The notes below the pieces were generated by a model. The model was not told the origin of the DNA. It saw only the letters and a program-made list of their open reading frames with translations, and ran no database searches. The position numbers and the translations under genes are program-made. Shown here in pieces: positions 1 to 9,110 of a stretch of 64,000 nt of DNA (positions within the stretch are counted from its first letter, which is position 1; the number at the start of each line of letters is the position of its first letter). The DNA comes from Pseudomonas putida (GTDB lineage: Bacteria > Pseudomonadota > Gammaproteobacteria > Pseudomonadales > Pseudomonadaceae): assembly GCF_009883635.2 (NCBI RefSeq), contig NZ_CP026115.2:4526001-4590000 (forward strand), read 5' to 3'.

Positions 1-420
1 ATCCGCGAGTCGGATATCAACTCCCAGGCCATGACCGACCTGGCGCCCAAGCTCGGCGGGCTGGTGGAGTTCTACCGCAGCCCGGCGCGGGTGCAATGGA
101 CTCCGACCGGTACCAACGTGCCTGACTATCCACGGCTGGCGCAGTTGTGGTGGAGCCATATTGCCGAAGTGGCCAGTGGCGAGAAGACCCCGCAAGAGGC
201 GCTGGATGGCCTGGCCCGTGACCAGGACCGGATGATGGAGCGCCTGCAGCGTTCCAACGCTCAGGCCACTTGCGCGCCAAAGCTCAACCCGGAGCGCGAT
301 GCTCAATACTGGTTCGACCAGCCGGGCGCCCCGAAGCCGAAGCTGGCCAACGAGAAGCCCAAGGGCGAGACAGTGAGCTACAACGAGTTGCTGAAATCGT
401 GGGAGGCCGCGCGCAACTGA
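1..420 (+). CDS. ABC transporter solute-binding protein, C-terminal part only
   Basis: The reading frame is open from the first base of the window and ends in TGA at 418-420, so the N-terminus, including any signal peptide, lies outside. The visible 139 residues show an aromatic-rich ligand-lobe end (WWSHIAEV, QYWFDQPGAP) and a lysine-rich tail. They resemble the C-termini of periplasmic binding proteins of carbohydrate or glycerol-type ABC importers. The substrate cannot be read from this fragment. The gene probably ends a transporter operon, because a strong terminator follows 20 bases downstream and folD is convergent. Confidence 0.6.
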   Translation: MRESDINSQAMTDLAPKLGGLVEFYRSPARVQWTPTGTNVPDYPRLAQLWWSHIAEVASGEKTPQEALDGLARDQDRMMERLQRSNAQATCAPKLNPERDAQYWFDQPGAPKPKLANEKPKGETVSYNELLKSWEAARN

Positions 421-439
421 TCAATTGACCGCGCCTATG

Positions 440-467
440 AAAACGGCACCTCGAGAGGTGCCGTTTT
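440..467. terminator. bidirectional intrinsic terminator between the solute-binding gene and folD
   Basis: A perfect stem (AAAACGGCACCTC pairing with GAGGTGCCGTTTT) carries an A-run on one side and a T-run on the other. It can therefore end transcription of both convergent genes. Confidence 0.85.
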
Positions 468-470
468 TAC

Positions 471-1325
471 TCACTTATGCAGCTCTTCGGCTGCATATAG
501 CGTGTTCTCCAGCAGGCAGGCGCGGGTCATCGGCCCGACCCCGCCCGGAACCGGCGTGATCCAGCCAGCGCGCGGCAGGGCGGTCTCGTAGACCACGTCG
601 CCGACCAGCTTGCCGTCTTCCTGGCGGTTGATGCCGACGTCGATGACGATGGCGCCTTCCTTGATCCACTCACCCTTGACCAGGCCAGGCTTGCCGGCCG
701 CCACGACCACCAGGTCGGCGCGGCCGACGTGGCCGGCCAGGTCCTTGGTGAAGCGGTGGCAGACGGTCACGGTGCAACCGCCCAGCAGCAGCTCCATGGC
801 CATCGGGCGGCCAACGATATTGGACGCGCCGACGATCACCGCGTTCATGCCGTACAGGTCCTGACCGGTGCTTTCCAGCAGGGTCATGATGCCTTTGGGC
901 GTGCACGGGCGCAGCAGCGGGATGCGCTGGGCCAGGCGGCCGATGTTGTACGGGTGGAAACCGTCGACGTCTTTGTCGGGGCGGATGCGCTCGAGCAGCA
1001 GCGAGGCATCCAGATGCGCCGGCAGCGGCAATTGCAGCAGGATGCCATCGACGGCCGGGTCATCGTTGAGGCGGTCGATCAGCTCGGTCAGCGCTTGCTG
1101 CGTGGTCTCGCTGGGCAGGTCAAAGGCCTGGGAAATGAAGCCGACCTCTTCGCAGTCCTTGCGCTTGTGCGAGACATAGACTTGGGAGGCGGGGTCGGTG
1201 CCGACCAGGATCACCGCCAGGCCCGGAGTGCGCAGGCCTTGCTGGCGACGCTCCTCGACACGTTGAGCGATCTGCTTGCGCAGGTTGGCGGCGATCGCCT
1301 TGCCATCGATTAGGTGTGCAGTCAT
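471..1325 (-). CDS. folD: FolD bifunctional methylene-tetrahydrofolate dehydrogenase / methenyl-tetrahydrofolate cyclohydrolase
   Basis: FolD interconverts 5,10-methylene-, 5,10-methenyl- and 10-formyl-tetrahydrofolate with NADP, feeding purine and formyl-Met synthesis in the cytosol. The 284-residue product has the family signatures: [13 protein letters not shown] near residue 50 with the catalytic lysine, [21 protein letters not shown], and the cofactor loop [13 protein letters not shown]. coli FolD has 288 residues. The open frame runs upstream to 1508. I chose the ATG at 1325 because homology begins at [12 protein letters not shown]; an ATG six codons upstream is possible, and neither has a clear ribosome-binding site. 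The gene is monocistronic and convergent with the preceding gene. Confidence 0.95.
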   Translation of the reverse strand: MTAHLIDGKAIAANLRKQIAQRVEERRQQGLRTPGLAVILVGTDPASQVYVSHKRKDCEEVGFISQAFDLPSETTQQALTELIDRLNDDPAVDGILLQLPLPAHLDASLLLERIRPDKDVDGFHPYNIGRLAQRIPLLRPCTPKGIMTLLESTGQDLYGMNAVIVGASNIVGRPMAMELLLGGCTVTVCHRFTKDLAGHVGRADLVVVAAGKPGLVKGEWIKEGAIVIDVGINRQEDGKLVGDVVYETALPRAGWITPVPGGVGPMTRACLLENTLYAAEELHK

Positions 1326-1459
1326 AGACGCGTGATTAACCATCGAGAAAGGAACAATAAAGAGGGCGCATTCTCGCACGACATCGCCCAAGGGCAAAGG
1401 CGGGTGGTCGGGCAAATCCCCTAACCCCTTAAATAATTTAAATTTTTTGGAGAAAGGTG

Positions 1460-1488
1460 TTGACGACCTGGAGGCTCGCCTATAAGAT
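1460..1488 (+). promoter_or_regulatory. candidate sigma-70 promoter of the tRNA cluster
   Basis: TTGACG at 1460-1465 is followed after 17 bases by TAAGAT at 1483-1488, within TATAAGAT. A GC-rich discriminator (TCGCCGC) follows, as is common for stable-RNA promoters. It lies about 110 bases before tRNA-Arg and inside the region upstream of divergent folD. Confidence 0.45.
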
Positions 1489-1595
1489 TCGCCGCACTTG
1501 TCGGGCACAGCCTAGCACTGGTTGGCGAGGTCGGGCAGAATGAGTGGTTTGGCAGTTACCTGTTAACAGCTTGTTCGGTTAGGCTTCAAGCTTAA

Positions 1596-1672
1596 GCGCC
1601 CGTAGCTCAGCTGGATAGAGCATCCGCCTTCTAAGCGGATGGTCGCAGGTTCGAGTCCTGCCGGGTGCGCCA
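1596..1672 (+). tRNA. tRNA-Arg (anticodon TCT)
   Basis: The 77-nt cloverleaf has acceptor GCGCCCG pairing with CGGGTGC, D-arm GCTCAGCTGGATAGAGC, anticodon stem TCCGC/GCGGA with loop CTTCTAA (anticodon TCT, reads AGA), T-arm CAGGTTCGAGTCCTG, and an encoded CCA end. It is the first member of a four-tRNA cluster. Confidence 0.95.
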
Positions 1673-1715
1673 TTTAGGCAGCTTGGGCAAGCAAGTAAGG
1701 CTGTAATGCAATATG

Positions 1716-1791
1716 GTGGGCGTAGCTCAGTTGGTAGAGCGCTGGATTGTGATTCCAGTTGTCGTGGGTTCGATTCCCATCGTCCACCCCA
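1716..1791 (+). tRNA. tRNA-His (anticodon GTG), copy 1
   Basis: The acceptor is GTGGGCG/CGTCCAC with C73 and encoded CCA. The extra G-1 needed by His-tRNA synthetase is encoded at 1715. The anticodon loop TTGTGAT lies between TGGAT-type stem strands. The tRNA sequence is identical to the copy at 1977-2052. Confidence 0.95.
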
Positions 1792-1800
1792 TATTCGACG

Positions 1801-1837
1801 AAGGCGCCTTTGATTGAATGATCTGGCGCCTTTGTTT
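1801..1837 (+). terminator. intrinsic terminator after tRNA-His copy 1
   Basis: AAGGCGCC (1801-1808) pairs with GGCGCCTT (1825-1832), followed by TGTTTT. Because it lies inside the cluster, tRNA-Leu and the second tRNA-His must rely on read-through or on their own promoter. A near-identical terminator follows the second tRNA-His. Confidence 0.75.
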
Positions 1838-1847
1838 TAAGCGTTAC

Positions 1848-1932
1848 GCGGACGTGGTGAAATTGGTAGACACACTGGATTTAGGTTCCAGCGGCGCAAG
1901 CTGTAAGAGTTCGAGTCTCTTCGTCCGCACCA
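1848..1932 (+). tRNA. tRNA-Leu (anticodon TAG)
   Basis: This is an 85-nt class II tRNA. The acceptor is GCGGACG/CGTCCGC with A73 and encoded CCA. The anticodon loop TTTAGGT sits between CTGGA and TCCAG (anticodon TAG, reads CUA/CUG). A long variable arm (GGCGCAAGCT) is typical of Leu. Confidence 0.95.
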
Positions 1933-1976
1933 TGCTTCTGTAAGTCTGTATCGCAACACTGCAACACCGCAATATG

Positions 1977-2052
1977 GTGGGCGTAGCTCAGTTGGTAGAG
2001 CGCTGGATTGTGATTCCAGTTGTCGTGGGTTCGATTCCCATCGTCCACCCCA
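1977..2052 (+). tRNA. tRNA-His (anticodon GTG), copy 2
   Basis: The sequence is identical to copy 1, with G-1 encoded at 1976 and the same AATATG prefix and CATAT suffix outside the tRNA. This points to duplication of a tRNA-plus-terminator unit. Confidence 0.95.
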
Positions 2053-2061
2053 TATTTTTTG

Positions 2062-2100
2062 AAGGCGCCTTGGTCGTGAGATCGGGCGCCTTTGTTGTTT
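2062..2100 (+). terminator. intrinsic terminator after tRNA-His copy 2
   Basis: AAGGCGCC (2062-2069) pairs with GGCGCCTT (2085-2092), followed by TGTTGTTT. The stem is the same as in the terminator at 1801, with a different loop. Confidence 0.75.
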
Positions 2101-2111
2101 CTGGGGGGTTC

Positions 2112-2382
2112 GCTTGAGCCTTGCAGCGCCTGCGAGATCGAGCGCCGCCCGCGCGGCGCATCGCGAGCGTTGCTCGCTCCTACGTTTGTTTCGGGCCAGT
2201 AACGCCTGTGGCAGACGCGCGCGACCGCCTTGTTTGTACGACGCGATATCGCGCCATGCGCCAAGGCGTTCGCGCGCAAATCCCACAGGAATAATTGGCC
2301 CGAAACAAACGTAGGAGCGAGCAAAGCTCGCGATGCGCCGCGCGGGCGGCGCTCGATCTCGCAGGCGCTGCAAGGCTCAAGC
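2112..2382. repeat. 271-bp near-perfect palindrome (giant inverted repeat)
   Basis: The outer arms 2112-2198 and 2296-2382 are 87 bases each, with one mismatch (2170 region, G versus T). Inward, CCTGTGG (2205) pairs with CCACAGG (2283), GCGCGCGAcCGCCTTG with its near-complement, and the centre is CGCGATATCGCG at 2242-2253. The element fills most of the 2053-2505 gap and ends a few bases after the tRNA terminator. The apparent open frames through it are artefacts of the symmetry. No transposase or flanking target duplication was seen. A non-autonomous (MITE-like) or REP-related element is the likeliest identity. Confidence 0.85.
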
Positions 2383-2505
2383 TGAAATCTTCGCAGCCAT
2401 AACTCCATCTCGCCCCTTGTAATCTTCTGGTGACACCCCAATAAAAGCTGTTAGATTTCAGCCGGTTGAAACACCGGCCCATTTGGCCGGCAGAGGAACA
2501 CCCCG

Positions 2506-2805
2506 ATGATTGCAAAAGAAGCCCGCCAGGCCCTGGCGTTGCAGCGCTTCGCCGAAGCCAATCCGCAGCTGCTCGAGGAAATCCGTGAGCTGGATGCGCG
2601 TGAGCAGGCCCAGCAGATCGAGTGGGCATTCGAGGATGCCGCCGATGAGCAGGGGATTCAGCCCTGGGAGCTGGCGCTGCAGTTGATTGCCGAAAGCCCC
2701 GAGCAACTGCAGGCCATGCGCCTGGAGACCCATCGCGAAGTGGCTGAGGCACTGGGTATGGAGTGGGAGGAGTACTGCCAGTTCAATGAGGTCGATCCTG
2801 AATAA
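2506..2805 (+). CDS. small conserved Pseudomonas protein (DUF6388-like)
   Basis: The product is a 99-residue acidic, helical, cytosolic protein with no signal peptide or membrane segment. It is rich in Glu, Gln and Ala, with recognisable stretches EWAFEDAADEQGIQPWELALQ and EVAEALGMEWEEYCQFNE. I recall a Pseudomonas family of this type annotated DUF6388, with no known function. The start ATG at 2506 is preceded by AGAGGAACACCCCG, which supplies a ribosome-binding site. It stands alone between the palindrome and tig. Confidence 0.7.
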   Translation: MIAKEARQALALQRFAEANPQLLEEIRELDAREQAQQIEWAFEDAADEQGIQPWELALQLIAESPEQLQAMRLETHREVAEALGMEWEEYCQFNEVDPE

Positions 2806-2880
2806 GCGGGTCGCTTTCAAGCTGGTGGTTGTTTGACAAGGTATTTCGGTTGTGTGCCACCCACTGGGGGGGTATGCGGC

Positions 2881-2896
2881 CCTCTATATATAGAGG
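2881..2896. repeat. perfect 16-bp palindrome upstream of tig
   Basis: CCTCTATATATAGAGG is an exact inverted repeat lying 160 bases before the tig start, in a 250-base non-coding stretch (2806-3055). It could be an operator or a small hairpin. It has no T-run and is unlikely to be a terminator. Confidence 0.5.
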
Positions 2897-3055
2897 CTCG
2901 GCACTTCACCGTGCGGGCCATGCAAGTTAATCGACCGGCGAGGTTTCCCGTCGTCCCGGGTGGGGTGACTTCTGGTGCGTGACTCACTAGAATGTTTGCC
3001 CTTGATTCTGGAGTCGGGCTATCGCCGGCTAACGTCTGTGCAACGAGGAATATCC

Positions 3056-4369
3056 ATGCAAGTTTCTGTTGAAAACACTTCCGCTCTCGAGCGCCGCATG
3101 ACCATCGCCGTTCCGGCCGAGCGCGTCGAGAACGAAGTCAACAAGCGTCTGCAACAGACTGCCAAGCGCGCCAAGGTCGCGGGCTTCCGCCCAGGCAAGG
3201 TGCCGATGAGCGTGATCCGTCAGCGTTTCGAAGCCGATGCCCGTCAAGAGGCTTTCGGTGACCTGGTCCAGGCTTCCTTCTACGAAGCCATCGTCGAGCA
3301 GAAGCTGAACCCGGCTGGCGCTCCAGCCGTCGAGCCGAAGTCCTTCGAGAAGGGCAAGGACCTGGAATTCGTTGCCGTCTTCGAAGTGTTCCCAGAGTTC
3401 ACCGTTGCCGGCTTCGAGTCGATCAACGTCGAGCGCCTGAGCGCCGAAGTGGCTGACGCCGACCTGGACAACATGCTGGAAGTCCTGCGCAAGCAGAACA
3501 CCCGCTTCGAGGCCGTCGAGCGCGCTGCGCAGAACGACGATCAGGTCAACATCGATTTCGTCGGCAAGGTCGACGGTGAAGTGTTCGCCGGTGGTTCCGC
3601 CAAGGGCACCCAGCTGGTGCTGGGCTCCGGCCGCATGATCCCAGGCTTCGAAGATGGCCTGGTTGGCGCCAAGGCTGGCGAAGAGCGCGTTGTCAACGTG
3701 ACCTTCCCAGAGGACTACCAGAACCTGGACCTGGCTGGCAAAGCCGCCGAGTTCACCATCACCGTCAACAGCGTGTCGGCCCCTGTGCTGCCAGAGCTGA
3801 ACGAAGAGTTCTTCGCCCAGTTCGGTATCAAGGAATCGACCCTGGAAGGCTTCCGCACCGAAGTTCGCAAGAACATGGAGCGTGAGCTGCGTCAGGCGAT
3901 CAAGACCAAGGTCAAGAACCAGGTCATGGACGGTCTGCTGGCCGCCAACCCGATCGAAGTGCCAAAGGCCCTGCTGGAAAACGAAGTCAACCGCCTGCGC
4001 GTCCAGGCTGTTCAGCAGTTCGGTGGCAACATCAAGCCTGAGCAACTGCCGGCCGAGCTGTTCGAAGAGCAAGCCAAGCGCCGTGTGGTGCTGGGCCTGA
4101 TCGTCGCTGAGGTGGTCAAGCAGTTCGAACTGAAGCCAGACGAAGGCAAGGTTCGCGAAATGATCGAAGAAATGGCCTCGGCTTACCAAGAGCCTGAGCA
4201 GGTCATCTCCTGGTACTACAAGAACGACCAGCAACTGAACGAAGTTCGTTCGGTTGTGCTGGAAGAACAAGTTGTAGATACTGTTCTGCAGAAAGCGACT
4301 GTGACCGACAAGTCGGTCTCGTACGAAGATGCCGTTAAGCCAGCACAGGCTCCTGCCGCCGCTGAGTAA
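3056..4369 (+). CDS. tig: trigger factor, ribosome-bound chaperone
   Basis: Trigger factor binds ribosomal protein L23 at the exit tunnel and shields nascent chains. The 437-residue product shows the ribosome-binding signature GFRPGKVP near residue 43, a central FKBP-type PPIase domain around residues 150-245 ([34 protein letters not shown]), and a long helical C-terminal chaperone domain. E. coli Tig has 432 residues. The frame extends to 2975, but the ATG at 3056 has an AGGAA site ten bases before it and starts the homology (MQVSVENTS). It leads the tig-clpP-clpX-lon proteostasis block. Confidence 0.96.
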   Translation: MQVSVENTSALERRMTIAVPAERVENEVNKRLQQTAKRAKVAGFRPGKVPMSVIRQRFEADARQEAFGDLVQASFYEAIVEQKLNPAGAPAVEPKSFEKGKDLEFVAVFEVFPEFTVAGFESINVERLSAEVADADLDNMLEVLRKQNTRFEAVERAAQNDDQVNIDFVGKVDGEVFAGGSAKGTQLVLGSGRMIPGFEDGLVGAKAGEERVVNVTFPEDYQNLDLAGKAAEFTITVNSVSAPVLPELNEEFFAQFGIKESTLEGFRTEVRKNMERELRQAIKTKVKNQVMDGLLAANPIEVPKALLENEVNRLRVQAVQQFGGNIKPEQLPAELFEEQAKRRVVLGLIVAEVVKQFELKPDEGKVREMIEEMASAYQEPEQVISWYYKNDQQLNEVRSVVLEEQVVDTVLQKATVTDKSVSYEDAVKPAQAPAAAE

Positions 4370-4393
4370 CAGGCTGCTCTCGTAGGAAACCCC

Positions 4394-4421
4394 CACAAGC
4401 CAGCCTTCGAGCTGGCTTGTG
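4394..4421 (+). terminator. UUCG-capped hairpin between tig and clpP
   Basis: CACAAGCCAGC (4394-4404) pairs with GCTGGCTTGTG (4411-4421) around a CTTCGA loop. No T-run follows, so it may be a weak terminator, a processing site or an mRNA-stabilising structure inside the tig-clpP transcript. Confidence 0.5.
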
Positions 4422-4460
4422 CGTATTCAAGCCATGACTATTTGGGAGTGAGCGCAGGAC

Positions 4461-5102
4461 ATGTCCCGCAATTCTTATATTCAGCAGAGCTCTGACATCC
4501 AGGCCGCAGGCGGCCTGGTCCCGATGGTTATCGAGCAGTCCGCCCGTGGCGAACGTGCCTACGACATCTACTCGCGCCTGTTGAAGGAGCGAGTGATTTT
4601 CCTGGTTGGCCCGGTAGAGGATTACATGGCCAACCTGGTAGTGGCGCAGCTGCTGTTCCTTGAGGCGGAAAACCCGGACAAGGATATCCATCTGTACATC
4701 AACTCCCCGGGCGGCTCGGTGACTGCTGGCATGTCGATCTACGACACCATGCAGTTCATCAAACCGGACGTCTCGACCATCTGCATCGGCCAGGCCTGCA
4801 GCATGGGAGCGTTCCTGTTGGCCGCGGGTGCCAAGGGCAAGCGTCACTGCCTGCCGAACTCGCGCGTGATGATCCACCAGCCACTGGGCGGTTTCCAGGG
4901 CCAGGCCACCGATATCGAGATCCATGCCCAGGAAATCCTCAATATCAAGGCGCGCCTGAACGAGCTGCTGGCCTACCACACCGGCCAGGATCTCGAGACC
5001 ATCAAGCGTGACACCGAGCGTGACAACTTCATGAGCGCCTCGCGCGCGGCCGAGTACGGCCTGATCGACTCGGTATACGACAAGCGGCAACTGGTATCCT
5101 GA
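4461..5102 (+). CDS. clpP: ClpP ATP-dependent protease proteolytic subunit
   Basis: ClpP forms the tetradecameric serine-protease barrel that degrades substrates unfolded by ClpX or ClpA. The 213-residue sequence has the catalytic triad Ser114 (in GQACSMGA), His139 (in MIHQPLGG) and Asp188, offset by three from E. coli numbering, which fits a short N-terminal propeptide. The start at 4461 follows GGGAGTGAGCGCAGG. It lies 91 bases after tig and 108 bases before clpX, the usual gammaproteobacterial order. Confidence 0.97.
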   Translation: MSRNSYIQQSSDIQAAGGLVPMVIEQSARGERAYDIYSRLLKERVIFLVGPVEDYMANLVVAQLLFLEAENPDKDIHLYINSPGGSVTAGMSIYDTMQFIKPDVSTICIGQACSMGAFLLAAGAKGKRHCLPNSRVMIHQPLGGFQGQATDIEIHAQEILNIKARLNELLAYHTGQDLETIKRDTERDNFMSASRAAEYGLIDSVYDKRQLVS

Positions 5103-5116
5103 ACCTAGGTGCCAGA

Positions 5117-5145
5117 GCAGGTAGGTGCGGAAAGCGCCTACCTGC
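5117..5145 (+). other. 12-bp hairpin between clpP and clpX
   Basis: GCAGGTAGGTGC pairs with GCGCCTACCTGC around a GGAAA loop. It has no downstream T-run, so it is more likely a processing or attenuation structure that adjusts clpP versus clpX yield than a full terminator. Confidence 0.45.
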
Positions 5146-5210
5146 GGACTTGAAAAAGCCCGCAATTGCCTTCATCTTGTGTTGCAAGCCTACCGGATTG
5201 GATCGATCGA

Positions 5211-6494
5211 ATGACTGACACCCGTAACGGCGAGGACAGCGGCAAATTGCTTTATTGCTCCTTCTGCGGCAAAAGCCAGCACGAAGTGCGCAAACTGATT
5301 GCCGGGCCCTCGGTATTTATCTGCGACGAGTGCGTCGACCTGTGCAACGACATCATCCGTGAGGAGGTGCAGGAAGCCCAGGCCGAAAGCAGCGCGCACA
5401 AATTGCCTTCGCCGAAAGAAATCAGCGGCATCCTGGACCAGTACGTCATCGGTCAGGAACGCGCGAAGAAGGTCCTGGCCGTAGCGGTGTACAACCACTA
5501 CAAGCGCCTGAACCAGCGTGACAAGAAGGGCGACGAAGTCGAACTCGGCAAGAGCAATATTCTGCTCATCGGGCCTACCGGCTCGGGCAAGACCCTGCTC
5601 GCTGAAACCCTTGCGCGCCTGTTGAACGTACCGTTCACCATTGCTGACGCCACCACCCTGACCGAAGCCGGTTACGTGGGTGAGGACGTCGAGAACATCA
5701 TTCAGAAACTGCTGCAGAAGTGCGACTACGACGTGGAAAAGGCCCAGATGGGCATTGTCTACATCGACGAGATCGACAAGATCTCGCGCAAGTCGGACAA
5801 CCCGTCCATCACCCGTGACGTTTCGGGCGAGGGCGTGCAGCAGGCGCTGCTGAAGCTGATTGAAGGCACCGTTGCTTCGGTTCCGCCGCAGGGCGGCCGC
5901 AAGCACCCGCAACAGGAATTCCTGCAGGTTGATACCCGCAACATCCTGTTCATCTGCGGTGGCGCCTTCTCCGGCCTGGAAAAGGTCATCCAGAACCGCT
6001 CCACCAAGGGTGGCATCGGTTTTGGCGCCGAAGTACGCAGCAAGGAAGAGGGCAAGAAGGTTGGCGAATCGCTGCGCGAAGTCGAACCGGACGATTTGGT
6101 CAAGTTTGGCCTGATCCCTGAGTTCGTCGGCCGCTTGCCGGTTCTGGCGACCCTCGACGAGCTGGACGAGGCTGCACTGATGCAGATCCTCACCGAGCCG
6201 AAGAATGCCCTGACCAAGCAGTACGCGAAGCTGTTCGAGATGGAAAGCGTGGACCTCGAGTTCCGCACCGACGCCCTCAAGGCCGTCGCGCGCAAGGCCC
6301 TGGAGCGCAAGACTGGCGCCCGTGGCCTGCGTTCGATCCTCGAAGGCGTGCTGCTCGACACCATGTACGAGATTCCTTCGCAGAAGGATGTCAGCAAGGT
6401 GGTGATCGATGAGAGCGTCATCGAAGGCACTTCGCAGCCGCTGATGATCTACGAAAACAGCGAGCCGCAAGCCAAGGCCGCGCCCGACGCCTGA
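5211..6494 (+). CDS. clpX: ClpX AAA+ unfoldase of the ClpXP protease
   Basis: ClpX recognises and unfolds tagged or specific substrates and threads them into ClpP. The 427-residue product begins with the zinc-binding domain (Cys16, Cys19, Cys38, Cys41), then the AAA+ module with Walker A GPTGSGKT (121-128) and Walker B IVYIDEID around 182-189. The IGF loop that docks on ClpP is present in [13 protein letters not shown] chose the ATG at 5211, where homology starts ([12 protein letters not shown]); the frame is open to 5166. A terminator follows at 6528. Confidence 0.97.
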   Translation: MTDTRNGEDSGKLLYCSFCGKSQHEVRKLIAGPSVFICDECVDLCNDIIREEVQEAQAESSAHKLPSPKEISGILDQYVIGQERAKKVLAVAVYNHYKRLNQRDKKGDEVELGKSNILLIGPTGSGKTLLAETLARLLNVPFTIADATTLTEAGYVGEDVENIIQKLLQKCDYDVEKAQMGIVYIDEIDKISRKSDNPSITRDVSGEGVQQALLKLIEGTVASVPPQGGRKHPQQEFLQVDTRNILFICGGAFSGLEKVIQNRSTKGGIGFGAEVRSKEEGKKVGESLREVEPDDLVKFGLIPEFVGRLPVLATLDELDEAALMQILTEPKNALTKQYAKLFEMESVDLEFRTDALKAVARKALERKTGARGLRSILEGVLLDTMYEIPSQKDVSKVVIDESVIEGTSQPLMIYENSEPQAKAAPDA

Positions 6495-6527
6495 TTTCAG
6501 GTCAATGCCGGGTGATGGCAGCAAGCA

Positions 6528-6559
6528 AGAAAGGGGCCTACGGGCCCCTTTCTGCTTTT
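6528..6559 (+). terminator. intrinsic terminator after clpX
   Basis: AGAAAGGGGCC pairs with GGCCCCTTTCT around a TACG tetraloop (6539-6542), followed by GCTTTTC. It separates the clp genes from lon, which then needs its own promoter. Confidence 0.85.
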
Positions 6560-6572
6560 CCTATGCAAGCGC

Positions 6573-6601
6573 TTGTAATTTCCCAAGCGTGCCCCCACAT
6601 T
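6573..6601 (+). promoter_or_regulatory. candidate sigma-32 (heat-shock) promoter of lon
   Basis: CTTGTAA-type -35 (6572-6578) and CCCCACATT -10 (6593-6601) are separated by 14 bases. They resemble the RpoH consensus CTTGAAA / CCCCAT-T. The site sits between the clpX terminator and the lon start, where a heat-shock promoter is expected. Confidence 0.55.
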
Positions 6602-6659
6602 AGGTCCAAGCATCATTTCCACCGGTTTCCGGCCATAAGGCCGCTGTAGAGGCGAAATC

Positions 6660-9056
6660 ATGAAGACCACCCTCGACTTGCCTCTTTTGCCATTGCGCGA
6701 TGTCGTCGTCTATCCGCACATGGTCATCCCACTGTTCGTGGGGCGTGAGAAGTCCATCGAAGCCCTCGAGGCCGCGATGACGGGCGAGAAGCAGATCCTG
6801 CTGCTGGCCCAGAAGAACCCGGCCGATGACGATCCAGGCGAAGATGCCCTGTATCGGGTCGGTACCGTCGCTACCGTATTGCAACTGCTGAAGCTGCCCG
6901 ATGGCACTGTCAAGGTGCTGGTTGAGGGCGAGCAGCGCGGTGCGGTCGAGCGTTTCACCGAAGTAGAAGGGCACATCCGTGCCGAAGTCTCCCTGATCGA
7001 CGAAACCGACGCTGCCGAGCGTGAGTCGGAAGTCTTCGTGCGCACGCTGTTGTCGCAGTTCGAGCAGTACGTGCAGCTGGGCAAGAAAGTCCCCGCCGAA
7101 GTGCTGTCGTCGCTGAACAGCATCGAAGAGCCTGGTCGCCTGGTCGATACCATGGCCGCGCACATGGCTCTGAAAATCGAGCAGAAGCAGGAAATCCTCG
7201 AGATCGTCGATCTGGCGACCCGTGTCGAGCACGTGCTGGCACTGCTGGATGCCGAAATCGACCTGCTGCAGGTCGAGAAGCGTATCCGAGGGCGGGTCAA
7301 GAAGCAGATGGAGCGCAGCCAGCGCGAGTACTACCTGAATGAGCAAATGAAGGCCATTCAGAAGGAGCTCGGCGATGGTGACGAAGGCCACAACGAAGTC
7401 GAAGAGCTGAAAAAGCGCATCGAGGCCGCCGGTCTGCCGAAAGATGCTCTGGCCAAGGCCCAGGCCGAATTGAACAAGCTCAAACAGATGTCGCCGATGT
7501 CTGCCGAGGCAACCGTGGTGCGCTCGTACCTCGACTGGCTCGTGCAGGTGCCGTGGAAGGCCCAGAGCAAGGTGCGTCTGGACCTGGCCAAGGCCGAGGA
7601 AATCCTCGACGCCGACCACTATGGCCTTGAAGAGGTCAAGGAGCGGATTCTCGAGTATCTCGCCGTGCAGAAGCGCGTGAAGAAGATCCGCGGCCCGGTG
7701 CTGTGCCTGGTCGGCCCGCCTGGCGTCGGCAAGACCTCGTTGGCCGAGTCGATCGCTGCCGCGACCAATCGCAAGTTCGTGCGCATGGCCCTGGGTGGCG
7801 TGCGTGACGAGGCCGAGATTCGTGGTCACCGCCGTACCTACATTGGCTCGATGCCTGGTCGCCTGATCCAGAAGATGACCAAGGTGGGTGTGCGCAACCC
7901 GCTGTTCCTGCTCGACGAGATCGACAAGATGGGCAGCGACATGCGTGGCGACCCGGCTTCGGCGCTGCTGGAAGTGCTCGACCCTGAGCAGAACCACAAT
8001 TTCAACGACCACTACCTGGAAGTCGATTACGACCTCTCGGACGTGATGTTCCTGTGCACCTCGAACTCGATGAACATTCCACCGGCGCTGCTCGACCGCA
8101 TGGAAGTCATCCGCCTGCCGGGCTACACCGAGGACGAGAAGATCAACATCGCGGTCAAGTATCTGACGCCCAAGCAGGTCAAGGCCAACGGCTTGAAGGC
8201 CGAAGAACTGGACATCGACGTCTCGGCGATTCGCGACATCATCCGTTACTACACCCGCGAAGCCGGTGTGCGTGGCCTGGAGCGCCAGATCGCCAAGGTC
8301 TGCCGCAAGGTGGTCAAGGAACATACCGGGCAGAAACAGGTCAAGGTCAAGGTCACCAGCGAACAGCTCGAGCACCTGCTCGGCGTACGCAAGTTCCGCT
8401 ACGGCCTGGCCGAGCAGCAGGATCAGATCGGCCAGGTCACCGGCCTTGCCTGGACCCAGGTGGGCGGCGAACTGCTGACCATCGAGTCGGTGGTCATCCC
8501 TGGCAAGGGCCAACTGATCAAGACCGGTTCGCTGGGTGATGTCATGGTCGAATCGATCACTGCCGCGCAGACCGTGGTCCGCAGCCGGGCCCGCAGCCTG
8601 GGGATTGCCGCCGACTTCCACGAGAAGCACGACGTGCATATCCACATGCCCGAAGGCGCCACGCCGAAAGATGGCCCGAGCGCCGGTATCGGCATGTGCA
8701 CCGCGCTGGTGTCCGCGCTGACGCAGATTCCGGTACGCGCCGATGTGGCCATGACCGGTGAAATCACCCTGCGCGGCCAAGTGTTGGCCATCGGCGGGTT
8801 GAAGGAAAAACTGCTGGCTGCACACCGTGGCGGGATCAAGACGGTGATCATCCCCGAGGAGAATGTTCGCGATCTGAAGGAAATTCCGGAAAATATCAAA
8901 CAGGATCTGCAGATCAAACCGGTCAAATGGATTGACGAAGTCCTGCAAATTGCGCTGCAATACGCCCCGGAGCCCTTGCCAGATGTGGCTCCGGAGATTG
9001 TCGCTAAAGATGACAAACGCGACGGCGATGCTAAGGAAAGAATCAGCACGCATTAG
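6660..9056 (+). CDS. lon: Lon ATP-dependent serine protease
   Basis: Lon is a cytosolic hexameric AAA+ protease that degrades damaged and short-lived regulatory proteins. The 798-residue product has an N-terminal substrate-binding domain (about 1-200), a coiled linker, Walker A GPPGVGKT (352-359), Walker B FLLDEID, and the protease domain with catalytic Ser674 (in PKDGPSAG) and Lys717 (in GGLKEK). Length and architecture match E. coli Lon. The start ATG at 6660 follows GTAGAGGCGAAATC. It has a candidate heat-shock promoter of its own and is followed by hupB, a classic pairing. Confidence 0.97.
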   Translation: MKTTLDLPLLPLRDVVVYPHMVIPLFVGREKSIEALEAAMTGEKQILLLAQKNPADDDPGEDALYRVGTVATVLQLLKLPDGTVKVLVEGEQRGAVERFTEVEGHIRAEVSLIDETDAAERESEVFVRTLLSQFEQYVQLGKKVPAEVLSSLNSIEEPGRLVDTMAAHMALKIEQKQEILEIVDLATRVEHVLALLDAEIDLLQVEKRIRGRVKKQMERSQREYYLNEQMKAIQKELGDGDEGHNEVEELKKRIEAAGLPKDALAKAQAELNKLKQMSPMSAEATVVRSYLDWLVQVPWKAQSKVRLDLAKAEEILDADHYGLEEVKERILEYLAVQKRVKKIRGPVLCLVGPPGVGKTSLAESIAAATNRKFVRMALGGVRDEAEIRGHRRTYIGSMPGRLIQKMTKVGVRNPLFLLDEIDKMGSDMRGDPASALLEVLDPEQNHNFNDHYLEVDYDLSDVMFLCTSNSMNIPPALLDRMEVIRLPGYTEDEKINIAVKYLTPKQVKANGLKAEELDIDVSAIRDIIRYYTREAGVRGLERQIAKVCRKVVKEHTGQKQVKVKVTSEQLEHLLGVRKFRYGLAEQQDQIGQVTGLAWTQVGGELLTIESVVIPGKGQLIKTGSLGDVMVESITAAQTVVRSRARSLGIAADFHEKHDVHIHMPEGATPKDGPSAGIGMCTALVSALTQIPVRADVAMTGEITLRGQVLAIGGLKEKLLAAHRGGIKTVIIPEENVRDLKEIPENIKQDLQIKPVKWIDEVLQIALQYAPEPLPDVAPEIVAKDDKRDGDAKERISTH

Positions 9057-9080
9057 TAGTTTTTGGCTGGGGGGCTTTCC

Positions 9081-9110
9081 TTGACAGTTTTTTCTGGGCC
9101 TTGCTATAAA
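9081..9110 (+). promoter_or_regulatory. sigma-70 promoter of hupB
   Basis: A perfect TTGACA (9081-9086) lies 18 bases before TATAAA (9105-9110), about 100 bases upstream of the hupB start. This strong promoter fits an abundant nucleoid protein. Confidence 0.75.

Noticed and set aside
1837..2752. Minus-strand open frames through the tRNA genes and palindrome (about 180-190 codons)
   Set aside because: They run through tRNA-Leu, tRNA-His and both arms of the inverted repeat. The repeated peptide segments merely reflect the palindrome.
2833..2860. TTGACA as a tig promoter -35
   Set aside because: No acceptable -10 lies 16-18 bases downstream (the sequence there is GCCACC).
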